From Lepas anatifera (Eukaryota > Arthropoda > Thecostraca > Lepadidae), in NCBI GenBank assembly GCA_034440635.1, contig JAOTON010001532.1, positions 50,001-114,000 on the forward strand: a stretch of DNA of 64,000 bases, read 5' to 3'. Under the pieces are notes generated by a model, which was not told the DNA's origin, searched no databases, and saw only the letters and a program-made list of their open reading frames with translations. The first letter of the stretch is position 1; each line of letters opens with the position of its first letter. Positions 11,217 to 23,883 of the stretch are shown here, one piece after another. The position numbers were made by a program, and so were the translations under genes.

Positions 11217-11630
11217 GTGCGTGCCAGTGGCGGATCCAGGGCGGAGGGGGGGGACAAAAAGGCAATTGCCCCCCAAACGGAAAAGCTCGGGGCAAAACTA
11301 TGTTTTTGCCCCCCCCCAAAGCGATCGACCTCCTTTTTCCCCGACTCCTTTTAGCTTGTAAGGAAGATTTTGGTGCTTCAACTCTCAACTTCAAACAGAA
11401 TTAGTGAAGTTCAGTGTAAATATTGGGGCTTGGATAGGAACAAAAGTTTCTTGAGCCCATATTTTTCACCGCGTGGCGTTTTTTTGCTTTTGCTTTTGGT
11501 CTCCAGTTCCCCAAAATCCTACCGAAAAGACATATTGTAACGCAATTTTTCACTGCGTGACGTTTTTTTGCTTTTCGACTTTGGTTTGCCCCTCCCAAAC
11601 CAACCAGCTAGTTCCGCCACTGGTGCGTGC
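11217..11630 (+). mobile_element. hAT-type MITE with GTGCGTGC target duplication
   Basis: The element at 11225-11622 (398 bp) begins CAGTGGCGGATCCAGG and ends TTCCGCCACTG. It is flanked by the exact octamer GTGCGTGC at 11217-11224 and 11623-11630. A related copy in opposite orientation lies at 25763-26064. It is non-coding, with G/C homopolymer runs and a conserved central part. Confidence 0.85.
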
Positions 11631-11830
11631 TATAAATGAAGGCATATCGTGGCACAAAAGTTCCCGAGTAAAGGGAACAAAAAAACATTTCCTGAAAGCA
11701 GCTCCCCGACTTTTGCTTCCTCCTAACTTAAGTATGGTAAAAATGTCCCTGTGTCTTGTTTGTGTGCGTGACAAATTGACTCTTTAACCGTTTCTGAATT
11801 AGAAAAATAGCTTTATTTTATCTAATGATT

Positions 11831-12095
11831 CTCGTTTGCATAGGCGGATCCAGGGGGCAAGGGGGGCACGTGCCCCCCCCCCGATCGACCCTCGGCGCTC
11901 CCCTGAAAGGTCGATGGCGCCCCCTGAAATGTCGCTTCCCACCCCCCCCATGATACGGAAATCGGCGCCCACCGATAGTATTTGGCGCCCACCTGATAGG
12001 TTTTGCCGGTCATAAGTGGCGCCCCCTGGTCCGGATGGCCCCCCCGGGAAGATGCCCCTCCGATTGGCAATCCTGGATCCGCCTATGCTCGTTTG
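11831..12095 (+). mobile_element. hAT-type MITE with CTCGTTTG target duplication
   Basis: The element at 11839-12087 (249 bp) has ends CATAGGCGGATCCAGG and CCTGGATCCGCCTATG, which are perfect inverted repeats. The octamer CTCGTTTG flanks it at 11831-11838 and 12088-12095. The interior has repeated GGCGCCC segments. Partial relatives occur near 27.1, 60.5 and 62.8 kb. Confidence 0.85.
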
Positions 12096-12403
12096 CATAA
12101 CTGGTAGTCCTCTATTACCCTGGGTAGCACTGTCAGAAGCAGTCACCGCTTGGATTTTTCGACCTCTAGTCAGGAACCTGAAGTTCATCAATTTCCGCTA
12201 GGTGGCTAATAGCAGCGGCCTGCTGCTCAGCTGTTCGGCGCATCCGTCTGAACGTGTTGTAAACAAAAACTGGGCGGCGATTGTGAACTTTTTCGGAATG
12301 GAAGTATTATGATTAATTTTCTCGCCGGGTATTGATTTGAAAGAATTTGTGGTGCTGTGGGACATTGTATTTTGTTTTTGATGTGCTTAAGTTATTTCTT
12401 GTG

Positions 12404-12408
12404 TCAGT
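12404..12408 (+). promoter_or_regulatory. Candidate initiator TCAGT upstream of LYRM2
   Basis: An arthropod-style initiator pentamer 62 bp before the LYRM2 start codon. The match is short and could be chance; no TATA box stands out. Confidence 0.25.
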
Positions 12409-12469
12409 TCCTGTGGTGTAGTGCTTGGTGCAGTCTGAAAGACTGGCTTGTTTCATTACCATCTCCAAA

Positions 12470-15400
12470 ATGAAGTCAGTCAAGACTGCCATGAGCCTGA
12501 AAAGGGTAAGTTTTTTTTGCCCATAGGCTTCAGACTACAAGTTTGTTTGTACCCAATTGCTTCAGACCACAATCCCCTTTCCATAAATGTGCTATAGTTG
12601 TACCGAAATGGAAAACTTGCTGGTGTCAGTAGCAGTGGTAGGTGTTGACCAGCGTGCAAAGTATGGCATTTTCGACGAGATCTCGTCGGTGCGAGCGAGT
12701 GCCCTTGGAAACAGGACCGAGTGGTGCGAATTTTATTAACCTGGTGCGAATTTGTGAGACTGGTGCGAGGAAGGTGACACTGAAAACCAAACAAATAATG
12801 GCTAAATGGCTATAAAGACATAGGAGGGGGCCTTATAAAAAGTCCTCAGCTAACTAACTAATAAGAGAGGTAGCATTGCATCGTGAGTGTAGGAATGAGT
12901 GTGTTTTTCTCCCTGGCATATGGCTGATTGGTGTGAATTTTTGGTGGCTGGCAGTGTGAGAATTTTAAGATGGCTGGTGTGACTCGTCTGGCCGGCTGCC
13001 ATACTTTGCAGACTGAGGTGTTGACTGTGCTGAATATTGTGCTGGACAGCTTCTGCAAACTCTCTGATACACGACTTCATTTTACATTGAATATTTTATT
13101 TTCACACCATCCAGCTTTTAAGGCATATCTCATGGCTCCAGTGATGGTAATCTGTAAGCAAAGATGGTCATGCAGGGCTTTGGGTAAACACAGCCTTACC
13201 TAACGTTGACATGACATGACTGAACTCCTAGCTGAATGATACCCCACTCTACAAGCAGTCCCTAACTCTCCCTGCATTCCCCTCTATTTTGTTGCCTGTT
13301 TCATTTCTCACTTGTTCTTATCCATTTGATGTGATTGTGTGTGTTTCAATGTGTCAGTGTGTTGATACATGTACATGGCTTCAGTACCCTTAAAAAAAAC
13401 AATCAGGATTTCCTCATGGTCTGATGGTTTTTGTGGGAAATTGAAACAAGTATTCTGATGGTTTCTGATGATCTGGTGGTTTCTGTGGGTAAACCAGAAA
13501 GGTTTGTCGGGTAGTGTAAACGTACCTGTGCAAAAATGGATAAGACAACAGTGGCTGGCTCAAGTCAAGAAAGTATCTTTATGAGTTTTCAAGCAAACTT
13601 AACCTCTCACCCCGGTGGGAAGGTGTTTACCCCCACTGCTTGGGTTTTTCAGTGCCCCCCAAGATGGTGGTGCCATACTTGGCACACTTGATTATGGGTA
13701 AATTTTGAAACTTCCCAAAATTTTAAGACTGGGTCATCTCAGGTCAGGTCATGAGTGCAAATCAAGTCACCTCACATCTATAAAAAGTTAAGCTAGCTTA
13801 AGTAAGAACATGGTTGATCTACCCAATCAAAACTCATCTCATAATTGGTCCACTGAGTGCTACAAAATATATTCCAAGATTTTTAATATCGATGACCTAG
13901 GGTCAGGCATTGATCATTACCCCTCCATTGGAAATGCATTAGGAAAAACGGAAATTTGCTGCAAAATTGCTCCATTTCTGTAGATACATCTTAGAATACC
14001 CTTGTATTCTCTAAATTATAGTATCCTGAGCCCTTTTCTAAGTTTATTTTACAAGTTTGAACCTGTGACCTCTTAGAGGTCATCTGGGACTGCTTAAGCA
14101 GGTTTTCAGACTTTGCTTAATAACTTAGGCAGGCAATGATGATAAAACTTTTATTTCGATGCCATCTTGTTTAGGTTATTGTTGCTAGTCGATTGAGATG
14201 CATATTTTCTATGCTAGGTTAGACAGTAGCCTGACCTTAGGTCACGTTATCTTATGTGCTGACTTAGTATGGTCGTATGGTGCCTAAGAAATGAGTCTAA
14301 CCCAACTCTGTCAAACGCTGGAGCCTAGAACCTCTTCTCTAACCTGCCACCTTCTTTAACCTGTCATGACCTCAATGACGTTGTCCATGACCTTGTCATG
14401 ACCCGAGCCGAAAAGTTACCGATGTAGTTTCTTCATCAATTTTATGAGTTATCCACTAACGTTCGCGTTGTTTCGCTATCCTGCATAAGAACGGAGATCG
14501 AAGGTGCAGCTAACAACCCCTCCCCCACCGGGCTGGGCGCCGTATGGCCATAGATGTCGGCGCGCCCTAAAACGCCAAATATGAAGATGATGACCCCCAC
14601 GAGGGCGAAAGTGGCCCGGAAGCCCATTGGGGAGGGTATTGATATGCCCTTAGAAAGGATCAGTTGTGTCCCCTTTTCAGAAAAAAACCTGTAACAGTTT
14701 TCACCCTCGTCCTATATAACGATAATACCGAGATACATTCAACGCCAGGAAATCTAACCTTGAAACTCGGGCTGAAATCGGAATTGGATTGTGGCAGGGC
14801 GTAAACCTAAACCTTGTTTTACACCAGGGGGTAAAGTAGACAATTCAGCTCAGGACTTCACTTTGCAAATATCTGATCAGAGAGTAGAAAGTTCTGAATC
14901 TGGATTCTAACAGCATCGACTAGGGGCGTAGGAACAGGAGCAGTGACCCTTGAAAATATTCAAGATTAGCTTGAAATTATTATCCATACTGTTTTTCTAT
15001 TGGAACTGTCTTAAGATAATTATTTTGCAAAAACATAAAACACCAAATTTAGCGTGTGGGTATTAGGGGCCTTCCAGCACAGATCGACCAGGCCCCTAAA
15101 TAGCATAGTCTCGGATTTCGTTCCAATTTCGTCTACTGGGTTTTCAAGAGCGTGGAATCCTGATCTGAGATTATTTCTTTCTTCAGACGTACGGTTTCGG
15201 AGTTATAAATTAAAGAAAATCGTGAAAATCACCGATTTCGTCAAAACATGGTGATATAAAACGATTGTTTTCTGCCTTAATTTTCATTTCTTGGCTTCAA
15301 ATGACACGGGATTAGATTGAGCATGTAACAGCTAAGGTTGAAGCATCCTGTCTTTTATTCGAAATTTTCAATTTTTTTGGAAACGTTTTGATCACTTTTT

Positions 15401-18400
15401 CTAACGATTTTTTCAAAGTATGGACAGTAATTCACGTTAGAGACATTTATAGGAAAAATGAGCACCCTTATCTCCTTTTTCGTGAAGTCAATAATTTGTT
15501 GCGTTCTATACTTAATCAATGTGTAATTAGCCATAGAATGACGCCATGCGCGCAAAAATCGGCCACCCGGCGCGCCCGGCCGTCGTCGGCGCGGCCGCCG
15601 GTGCGTGCGCACGGGCAGTAGATTGACTCGGGAGCGTATGAACTCTTGCAATCATTATTAGATGTGGGAAACGAAAGCAGAAATACACGTGTTCTACAAA
15701 AGGGTAAAATCAATGCAATCTTAATTCGGTTAAGGGTGTACGACTCGCCATATCTTACCGCTGCCCATAAAATCGATTATGTGTGCAAGCTTGGTCTGTT
15801 TTGCGTGTTGAAACGAGATTGCATCCCACAAGGATGAACCCTGGCCGCAGTTGTGCGGTCTCCACCCCAGTTCGTGCGTCAGTGCCTTTATGACACGCGG
15901 GAGGTGTCATGTGTCCAGTGCGCAGCTCATGAAGCTGGGAACACATCCTCCACAGTTAGTATGGCATTGTTACTGGGGCAGTTGGGTGTCAAATGGAGAT
16001 AAGGCATGACTTCAAGGTGGCTTCTTCGTTTCGGACGCCAGTTTTATGCTGTCGGTGTTGGTGTTCACACTTTTGTGCGACGTAGGAGGGGTAGAATGCC
16101 ACGGGATAAGAGGGCTTATTGTACTGACTAGAGGATTTCTTTTTCTAGATTCCTGGTCCCGGCACCAGTCCCAGAGCCAGGAGGCATTGACTGATCCCGG
16201 CAAGACCCAACGTGGTCCTGGCATTGGTCCCGGCAAACAAGTCGGGTTAATAGGAACACATTTGCAGCCTTGTCTTATACGTTTCAACCAGTGACTTCAA
16301 TTTTCTATTTGAGCCATGAGTTATGTGTAATTGTGTTATTTCATTTCATTTAAGAATGTAGCTTATTACAACTAAATTAGGGCTTGTATTGCCCGTGCCG
16401 TCGACCCATTCAAAAACCCCTGGATCGAGAAGAGATCTCCAGCTCTGGCCATGGTATATCACTTTTCGGCCCGCACCCCACCCCCCGTGACGTCATTTAT
16501 GATCAGCCCAATGTAGGCTTAAGTAAGACAATTTGTGTGTGCGTAGTTAGCCATATTAGGTTATTTATTCGTCAAATGCAAAGGGAAAACTAACTAAATT
16601 GTTAAACATTAACTAAACTCAATCCGATATAGACCCCAAGGAACACAGGTCCTAGTCAAGATTATTACGCTCTCCAATCCTCAGAGGTCCCGGCACGGTC
16701 CCGGTACAAACCCTGTTGATCCTGGCAGAGTTCCGTCCGAGCCCAGTATCCGGTCCCGGCTCCGGGAGACCGGGACCAAAAATAAAACCTCTAGTGCTGA
16801 CCCCATCGAGTGTTCTTCGCGAAAGACGCCAAATTACAAGACAGAGTAAATTAAAATTCGGAAAATGCCGCAATTGCTCAGGAAGAGCCAGACAGCAGCC
16901 GGAGGCAGTTACTGAAGATCTGCTCGCTGCGGAAACACAATCGCCATCGACTGACTGACTGACTGGGTGCTCCAACAGTTCCAGCCGAAGTCGAAGTTTC
17001 CCATTTATTACCGCTGCCGGACGGGACTACCGTCATAACAGATAGGCTTTTGGTTGAACTGATCCTTTAAAGTTGGTTTATTCTCCGCTGTGTGCTTTAA
17101 ATTTATTATTACCGTTGTGAACCAAAGTAGGTCACTTTCATGTCTCAATAGAAATTAAAACTGTTTTTTGGTACATTGATTCAGCCTCCTCTGCTGGTGA
17201 ACCGAACCAAGTACCACTAAATCTAGTATACTACTGTCATAACACAGCCCTTTAACTATGAATTCGCTTCCACACAAGACCTGAATAATATTGATTCCAC
17301 CTTGCTTCAAAACACATGCTTTATAACGTATGTTGTTTACGTTCTTTACTCTTAAAGGGAATGTGGCACCTTCACAACGTGATTTTAACTGAGATAGCCA
17401 AGTTGTAAAGCAGGTCGGAAAACCCGGTACTCCATATTTCATTTGTCTTGGAACTCGATATTTCCGTAGAAAAAAGCTAAAACCTACCTGACACCAGCCC
17501 CCTCAGCCCCCGTCGCCGGCGGCCATTGTTGTGAGCTACTGGTGTAACGAAATATGCTGACGTCACGATGAGCATCAGCCAATCGAAGCCCTTGAAGCGT
17601 TTCAAGTATGGTAGTGGTTGCCAGATCGTGACATCATCCACAGTCTGATATTTATTTCTTTTTCTAGAGGAGTATTTTTAAAAAGCAAATATTGAGCTTA
17701 TTGTACATTTCTCAGAGAAATCATGAGTGGTTTTATTATTTTTGGCTAAAAATACGCCTAATTACACTAAATTCCAGGATTCAACCAAGGTGCCTCATTC
17801 CCTTTAATGAAGCTTTACTGAAGCCGAAAATAAAAGATAAAAGAACAAGAAAGTCTAGAAAATATTTTTGTCAACGGCACACCCTAACCTTATGAAAATT
17901 TCCACCATACCGTGTGCTTATATAGATGCATGTTTCCCTAGCAACAAACTTCTAACTCATATTCTCCGCTGAGCACCACACGCGTGCGTGTGGTTGGTTG
18001 GCCGAAGTGCCAGGCGGCTATCGGTGAGGGGCGCCGGGCGGCCGATTTTCGCGCGCATGGCGTGACTCTTTGGCTGATTAGACATCAATAAATTCAAGAA
18101 CGCAAAATTTAATTGATGTTATTATAAAGCACAGGCACAGGGAAACATTTTGCCTGTAGATTATTTTAAGGTGAATCACTGCCCACATCTATAAAAAATT
18201 GTTTCAAAAATTGAATACAAATTTCCAAAACTTAAAAATAATTATTTTCGAAAAACAATTAAAGTTGAATAATAATGTTAAATACAATCACGTTTTAAAT
18301 GAGCAAGGACAACGAAGGCTTACACAGAAAATAATGATTGTATGACACCATGTTTTGCTAAAAACATGGACTTTCAATACTTACAGCAAGCTGTAACTCC

Positions 18401-20628
18401 GAAACTCTTATCTTTGAGGAAAGAAATATTCTCAAATCTGAATTCTACGCCTCTGATAACCCTGTGTGCGAATTTGAACGAAATCTGAGACTATGCTATG
18501 TACAATCCTGGTGGTGCCTGGTCGATTTGTCCTGGAACGCTCCATCAGCGAAACATTTAATAAAACAAACTATATGAATGGAAAATTCAGTTAAAATGTC
18601 GCTTTTCGTGTAGGACGCCTCCATTTTGGGGGTTTTGGTAGCCAAATGTCCATAAAAACTGAAAATATAAGAAAATAATTTTAGTCACACAACTAGATCA
18701 TGAATTTTCAATATATGATGAAATAAATCGCAAATATTATTGCGTGCCAGGTAGAAGGATCGGTAGCAACATTGAACATTCGCATCGTCATCGTCTAAAC
18801 TGAGAGCAGCCTTAACCCAGATTTGTGCTGCTAGTCAGTTTGCAAAGGGTGGCAGATAATGAACAGGATGGTTGGCGAATTTCAAACCTTCACACTGTGC
18901 TGTATAATTCTGTCGTCCCACGGAAGTAAAGCGTAGGTCACATTCTTGACCTTTATATTTTGGTACTATTCGATGCAGAAAGACAGGCTGCATCTACTTA
19001 GCCAATTATCGGACAAAATTCGCTCAAAATTTTGTGATATACGGATTTTTTCGCATCAGTCTCAGGATTGCACCAATGTGAAGCAAAACGGAAAAGTTCT
19101 CTCCGATAAGATATTCCGATTTCAACATGCGCATTTCCTCTGCGAACGGTGCAAACGGAATATATTTTACATTCATGGGATATGATGGTTAAGTCGTCGG
19201 CGAACCGTACTATTCCCACCGGTTAAAAATATACATGCGGAATAAAGTTCAGTTGAAAGAGCTTCATATGTCTTCACAGTTTGGCCTTTGCTTCTGCGTG
19301 AGCCGAAAACTTCTTTTCCCTTGCCCCAAATTTTGGTGAGCGAACACCTCAAATCAAAACTTACCAGATTTTAATGGCTGCCCTGAATATACATTTTTTG
19401 AACCGTATTACATTATAAGGACTTGGTTATTAACTGCGTAGTTACATCGTTCCTGTTTTCCCTAGCAAAGGTGTGTTCCCATTCTGGAGAATGGGAGGGG
19501 GCGGTTGCAAGGCTTGAAGAGAACAATTGCACCAGCACCGCGACTAGCGCCCGGACTCTGGCCAACGGGATGGAGATTACGGCAACTCAAAACAATAATA
19601 CAAACAATATGCCATGCAAACAATAACACCGTTAATGCAGAGACTGCAATCACGAGTATGAAAGTAGCACGAAGCTTCATGATCGAGGAGACTGCAACGC
19701 TTCATGAAAACAAATCAATAGCACCACAAGGCAGACGAAAGGCTTTTTTCGTTGGCCGGAAAAAACGGATGCCTCTCTCAGGCCGAAAAAGGTGACCTTT
19801 TTCAAGCCGTTTGTCACACTGACAGCCAGAAAGAGTCCATGCATACGGTCACGGGAGCGGAAGGAGGGAGCGAACTATTGAGGCTAGTATAGATCAACCT
19901 TCCCTTTTTAATGATGAAACGCTCCTGGGCTTCATGATCTCCCTATAATGCCAGGAACGGCATAGGGAAGGAGCATTTCCGATTGAGGCACATCGGCATC
20001 TCACACCGTGATTATCGGGAGCTGTTTCTGAAGCGCTGCTTTCCCCTGGGATGTCTCCTTCATGTCCCGTCAAACACCGTTGAACGACTGTCGACACCGC
20101 CTTTATTGTAAATACGGTGCTATGTTGCCAATTCCGGATTTACGACACCCTCCCTACCAGATCACCCCCTCCCTACCGGACCACCCCCTCCCTTCCGGAT
20201 CACGCCCTCCCTTCCGGATCACCCCCCTGCCTACCGGACCACCCACTCCGTACCAAGTGGGGAATCCTGGGTCTATCCGTGACCGGTTCCACGTCTCTCT
20301 GTTTCAGTTCATGTTGCGTCAGGAGGTGGTCGGCATGTACCGAGAGATGCTGCGGACGGTACGGAGAGCGCCCGCGGCGGACCGGCCCGCCCTCAGAGCC
20401 TGGGTCAGAGAGGAGTTCGAGCTCCACCGACACGTCCAGGACGAGGTGGGAGGGCAACCGGCCGAACGGGGGTCTGCAAATCTATCTGCTAATAAGCTTT
20501 CGTACGAAATTTTCTTTCCCGAACCCAAAGCTAGCCAGATTTGGAACCATGGGTGGCTCCAGCCACTATCACTAAGGGCCCTTAATCCCAAATCGGTTAA
20601 AAGACTTTTAATTTGGGTTGCACGGAAA

Positions 20629-20662
<34 letters not shown>

Positions 20663-23600
20663 GAAACGTACAGAAAATGTGTTAGATTTTTAGATTATAA
20701 AAATCCTGAACCTGAATTATTTTTCTTGTCATAATGTCAATTTAGTGCAGGGGAATTTATTTCGTCAATAGGGCTGTATATTTACTGTAAAATTACCGTT
20801 CGTGATTCTGGAATCGGTTAGGTCAAGCCTGATGCTTTCGAGAAATGTTTGGTAATCGTCAGAATACTGCAACGTGCCTTTTGAGAGAACAGAAAACTGT
20901 TTGCCTGACTTAGAAAGAGGAAATGGTAGCTGCCAGTTTTCACCTTTCGATAGCCCATGCATCTTTAAAGAACACATTCTTGACCCCTTTGCACCCACAA
21001 AAGCTCAAGAATGCATTGCTGCAATTCGCCTCTTCTTCATTTCGATCATCGATCCAATTATATTAACTCCCAACTCATGTTACTGAATGTTGTAGTATTC
21101 AAGTCCGAATCGTTTTTTTTTGCTGTCCGGGATCATGCAACATGAGTAAAGAAAAATCCCGCACCTCGTCTGCAAAGTCTTCATCTTCCCTATTTCAAAT
21201 ATTTGATTTGATAACAGTGTAGTCAAAGCTCATGCCAACTCAATGGAACAGTCCTTGCCCAGCGGACAATGTCCACCCAGCAGGGCCTCAGCAGCTGGAT
21301 CGTGTCCTCAGTCGGCTATCACGTGACTGGCGCGCGCCCGAGGCGCAGAGGCACCGGTCATGCCAGTCAACAGGTGTCTGTGTGCCAGTGGCGTAGCCAA
21401 GAAGTGATAAGACTGGGCTCTTCTTTTATTAATATTTTTTATTACACATATATACACATTACTCGTATTCGTTTCTGCACCTCGCTGTGATTTCTCTGAC
21501 ATTAACTTACTAGACGCATTTCTGAGTATGCCACTGCCCCTGTCCCATTGACCAGAGCTGGAAAGAACAGACCCGCCGCAGCGGCCACTGAGGCGGATAC
21601 TGCCACCGCCATCTACTGAGAAAGTTTCATGAAACTTGAAATAACTTTTTGTCGAGCCTTTTTTCTCGTTATTCCGTGGGAATGATGAAGTAGACAGTAG
21701 CGCAAATCTATCGTCACTGATTTCTCAATTTCCCCGGGCTTTTTAGAGAAAGCTTCCGATATTAAAAATCTGTTGTATCTTTCCTGTATGACGAAAACTA
21801 GGAAAGTAAAACGACCAAATTTTGGGGACAAACTCTGAGAACATAAATCCCATGCGTTTCCAAGGGAACCTTTAATATGACCAGTCATTCAAGCTTTTGT
21901 TCAAGTTTAAAAGACCAAGCAAGCCTCAAATCATGCAAATAAATATGATTGATGTCAGCCTTGAAATAACAAATGACGCAAAGTTCGCTTATTGTCTACC
22001 TCCAGTGGAAATATTATAGTGATGGCTACGTTATTTTGCGAGATATTTAACAGAATATTCTACCATAGGGTAAGCATTTATATGCACATTAAACACGCGC
22101 ATTGGCGGGGGGGCGATTGCCCGCTCCATTCTGGTTTTACGGCGCGTCGCCGTACTTAGCATACCTTTTCTCTAATCATTTTTACAACTTTTGTCGAGAT
22201 TTTAAGGTAAGGTCATCTCAGGTCAGGGCACCAGTACAGGTCAAGTGACCAGACTTAAAAAAAGTTTAAGATAACATAAGTCAGAACAGGGTGAACTTAT
22301 CCGATTAAAACTCATATCACATAATGGGCCCACCGAGTTCTCTAAAATGTGCCCGGGATTTTTATATTGATGGCCTTAGGTCAGATCCCATCCATGACCC
22401 CTATTGGAAATACATGGAAAAATTGTTTTAGCTAAATTACTTAATAATGGGTGGTGATAGGGCGTCTATTTCAACTTCATTAGATTGGCCTTATCGTTTC
22501 GGTTCTAAAGATATGTATATTGACCTAATTTGACCTTGACCTGACCTTGGGTCAGGTCAAATAACATATTTGACCTTATTTGACCTAGCAATGGCATATT
22601 ATACATCATTCGATTCGGTTTGCTGCGAGGATTCCAATGGTTTAAATTGTTTTGCTCTATCATTACTTGTTCAGATGAAATGACCGAAAACCTTCATTCT
22701 CATGTTATCCCTATGACGGCTTGTCGTGACCTCTATTGACCTTAAATGTGACTTGAAAAATGTTAAAATATTTTCGATAGAGAAGTAGACGGGCTACCCA
22801 GCGCCTTTCACTGTGTTTCGCTATCTAGCGTGGTTCTCGTGATCGTGGGGGGGGTATCCGCCCCGTCCCCCGTCAAAGCGAATGTGGCTCAGACGCCCGT
22901 CAATACGGGCGTCTGAGAGGCTGTCTCTATTCATACAGAGCGATTATCAAGAGAACAAGAACGCTCTGAATCTCCAATAGTGCTCAGAAGGATGTGCTTT
23001 AAGACTGAGCTGCTATGCATGGATAAATCATCATGGTTTCCTCGCACGCTGGGGGATCCTCGTTCTGCGATATTCACGAATGCCTTAGCGAAGTAAATGC
23101 GATCCGGTGTCCTGTTTATACAGCCATTGGTGTCACTTATTAATGGGTTAATAAAGCTGTTTTTGCTGCAAAATTTATGCCTTCTTTGCAAATTGAGTGC
23201 TCTGATGCCAAAGCTCTGGCTGCAAACTGGTGTCGACTAGCTGTGGTCTGGAGGCTAGGATGCGTTAGGCATGAGCCAACACCTAAACTTTTGGGCGTAA
23301 ATATATATTATGTTACAAACTGCAGGATATTAAATGAGGTACCTATTGATTCATCTCACCAAGGTAATTCAAATAAGGCGCTATATTATAAGTTTATCTT
23401 AACGGTGTAAAAATTTAAAACGAACACTTCCGTTAAAAAAAACTAGTCGATTTCCCGCGACCCCTAGATATTCGCCGATTTGGATAAAGTCATTACATTA
23501 TAAATGAACTAATTGGGGGGTGAAACCTATCCATCAATACAAAAACGAATATGTGTGGAAAGTTCGTCGTCAATACCTGCATACATACGTGGGGGTTATA

Positions 23601-23883
23601 ATATATAATATAGTAGATATCCCCTAGGCGGCCTCGATCCACTCCCCATTGCCCTTCCCTGTGGCCTCGAGGTCAGTTGTACTGTAGATTGAAAACTTTG
23701 TCATAGCTGTTTCTTGATGAACTCCGTTTAGTAGTATTGATTAATTTAGCACCCCCACAGCATGCTTAAATCAAATTACTCACCCAATTGTTTGTTTGTC
23801 AGGCTCTGATTAAACAGCACGTCCTTCGCGGCAAGAAGACGTTCAAGGAGCTTCAGAAGAGCTTGAACCTGGCCTCGTCGTGA
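12470..23883 (+). CDS. LYRM2: LYR motif-containing protein 2
   Basis: LYRM2 belongs to the mitochondrial LYR (complex1_LYR) family, whose members bind acyl carrier protein and help build or tune respiratory complexes; LYRM2 is linked to complex I. Three exons join in phase 0: 12470-12505 (MKSVKTAMSLKR), 20308-20445 (46 codons) and 23803-23883 (26 codons plus TGA), giving 84 residues against 88 in human. Donors are GTAAGT and GTGGGA, acceptors TTTCAG and TGTCAG. SLKRFMLRQEV aligns with the start of human LYRM2, GMYREML carries the LYR-like tripeptide (M-Y-R here), and LRAWVREEFELH and FKELQKSLNLA match the family's second and third helices. Intron 1 is 7.8 kb and repeat-rich. Exon 1 was tested as a UQCRC2 first exon and fits LYRM2 better. 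Confidence 0.85.
12506..13589 (+). other. LYRM2 intron 1, first part
   Basis: AT-rich intronic DNA. A GGTGCGA motif recurs three to four times at about 12688-12772, and CTGATGGTTT recurs at about 13420-13490. No exon or RNA gene is recognised. Confidence 0.5.
13590..14540 (+). mobile_element. Diverged relative of the TTAA-target element
   Basis: The stretch from GGTCATCTCAGGTCAGGTCA (about 13733) to about 13950 is clearly collinear with the interior of the TTAA elements at 2440-2700 and 22200-22450. The outer limits are approximate: G/C-rich subterminal blocks at about 13605 and 14515 may be decayed ends. TGACCT/AGGTCA motifs are frequent. Confidence 0.5.
14442..14627 (-). CDS. Short open frame with signal-peptide-like N terminus (uncertain)
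   Basis: This 61-codon minus-strand frame starts MGFRATFALVGVIIFIFGVLG, a typical secretory signal, followed by a short polar tail and a stop. Its N terminus resembles the minus-strand frame at 19462-19680 (RATF-x-LV in both). It overlaps the end of a decayed element and no splice partner is identified, so it may be chance. Confidence 0.2.
   Translation of the reverse strand: MGFRATFALVGVIIFIFGVLGRADIYGHTAPSPVGEGLLAAPSISVLMQDSETTRTLVDNS
15040..15660 (+). repeat. Dispersed repeat, copy 1
   Basis: About 600 bp, similar from end to end to the reverse complement of about 17960-18560. Shared landmarks are a GATCGACCAGGC-like start, CATAGTCTC-GATTTCGTTC, TTTCGGAGTTA, and a GC-rich block around GCGCGCATGGCGT. 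Mechanism and class are not identifiable. Confidence 0.65.
15661..17959 (+). other. LYRM2 intron 1, middle part
   Basis: No exon recognised. Two clusters of GGTCCCGGC-like decamers occur at about 16155-16235 and 16685-16780. The second is richer in inverted copies such as CCGGGACC, so the pair may be the ends of one decayed element. The rest is AT-rich. Confidence 0.4.
17960..18560 (-). repeat. Dispersed repeat, copy 2 (inverted relative to copy 1)
   Basis: Reverse-complement partner of 15040-15660, with the GC-rich block at about 18030-18065 and the AAATCGACCAGGC-like end at about 18510-18530. A third partial copy begins near 24325. The inverted pair, 2.3 kb apart, could form a large hairpin in the LYRM2 pre-mRNA. 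Confidence 0.6.
18561..20149 (+). other. LYRM2 intron 1, last part
   Basis: AT-rich, with no element ends or RNA genes recognised apart from the minus-strand frame listed at 19462-19680. Confidence 0.4.
19462..19680 (-). CDS. Short open frame with signal-peptide-like N terminus (uncertain)
   Basis: A 72-codon minus-strand frame starting MKLRATFILVIAVSALTVLL, strongly hydrophobic and then turning Pro/Arg/Cys-rich (four cysteines). The first ten codons resemble those at 14627 on the same strand. It lies inside LYRM2 intron 1. No splice sites or known family are recognised, so it may be chance or a first exon. Confidence 0.2.
   Translation of the reverse strand: MKLRATFILVIAVSALTVLLFAWHIVCIIVLSCRNLHPVGQSPGASRGAGAIVLFKPCNRPLPFSRMGTHLC
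20150..20256 (+). repeat. 18-bp C-rich minisatellite before LYRM2 exon 2
   Basis: About six units like CACCCCCTCCCTACCGGA run from about 20150 to 20256, ending about 50 bp before the acceptor at 20307. Unlike the other pre-exon arrays, the unit does not carry the exon start. It extends the pyrimidine-rich stretch. Confidence 0.75.
20446..22088 (+). other. LYRM2 intron 2, first part
   Basis: Contains a (TC)n tract at about 20633-20660 and a possible decayed MITE at about 21389-21535 (a CCAGTGGCGTAGCCA-like left end and ATGCCACTGCCCC at right). The remainder shows no recognised features. Confidence 0.4.
22089..22912 (+). mobile_element. TTAA-target element, copy 2
   Basis: The left end is TTAA then ACACGCGCATTGGCGGGGG at 22089; the right end near 22880-22910 has GTCAATACGGGCGTCTGAG, so the right TTAA is lost. 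The interior is collinear with copy 1 minus its hAT insertion, with dense AGGTCA/TGACCT motifs at 22200-22260 and 22530-22590. It lies in LYRM2 intron 2. Confidence 0.75.
22913..23802 (+). other. LYRM2 intron 2, last part
   Basis: AT-rich. No exon, RNA gene or element end recognised before the acceptor at 23802. Confidence 0.5.

Noticed and set aside
12470..12505. First exon of UQCRC2
   Set aside because: SLKR joins to FMLRQEV as in LYRM2, and a better UQCRC2 first exon with a presequence exists at 29186-29230.
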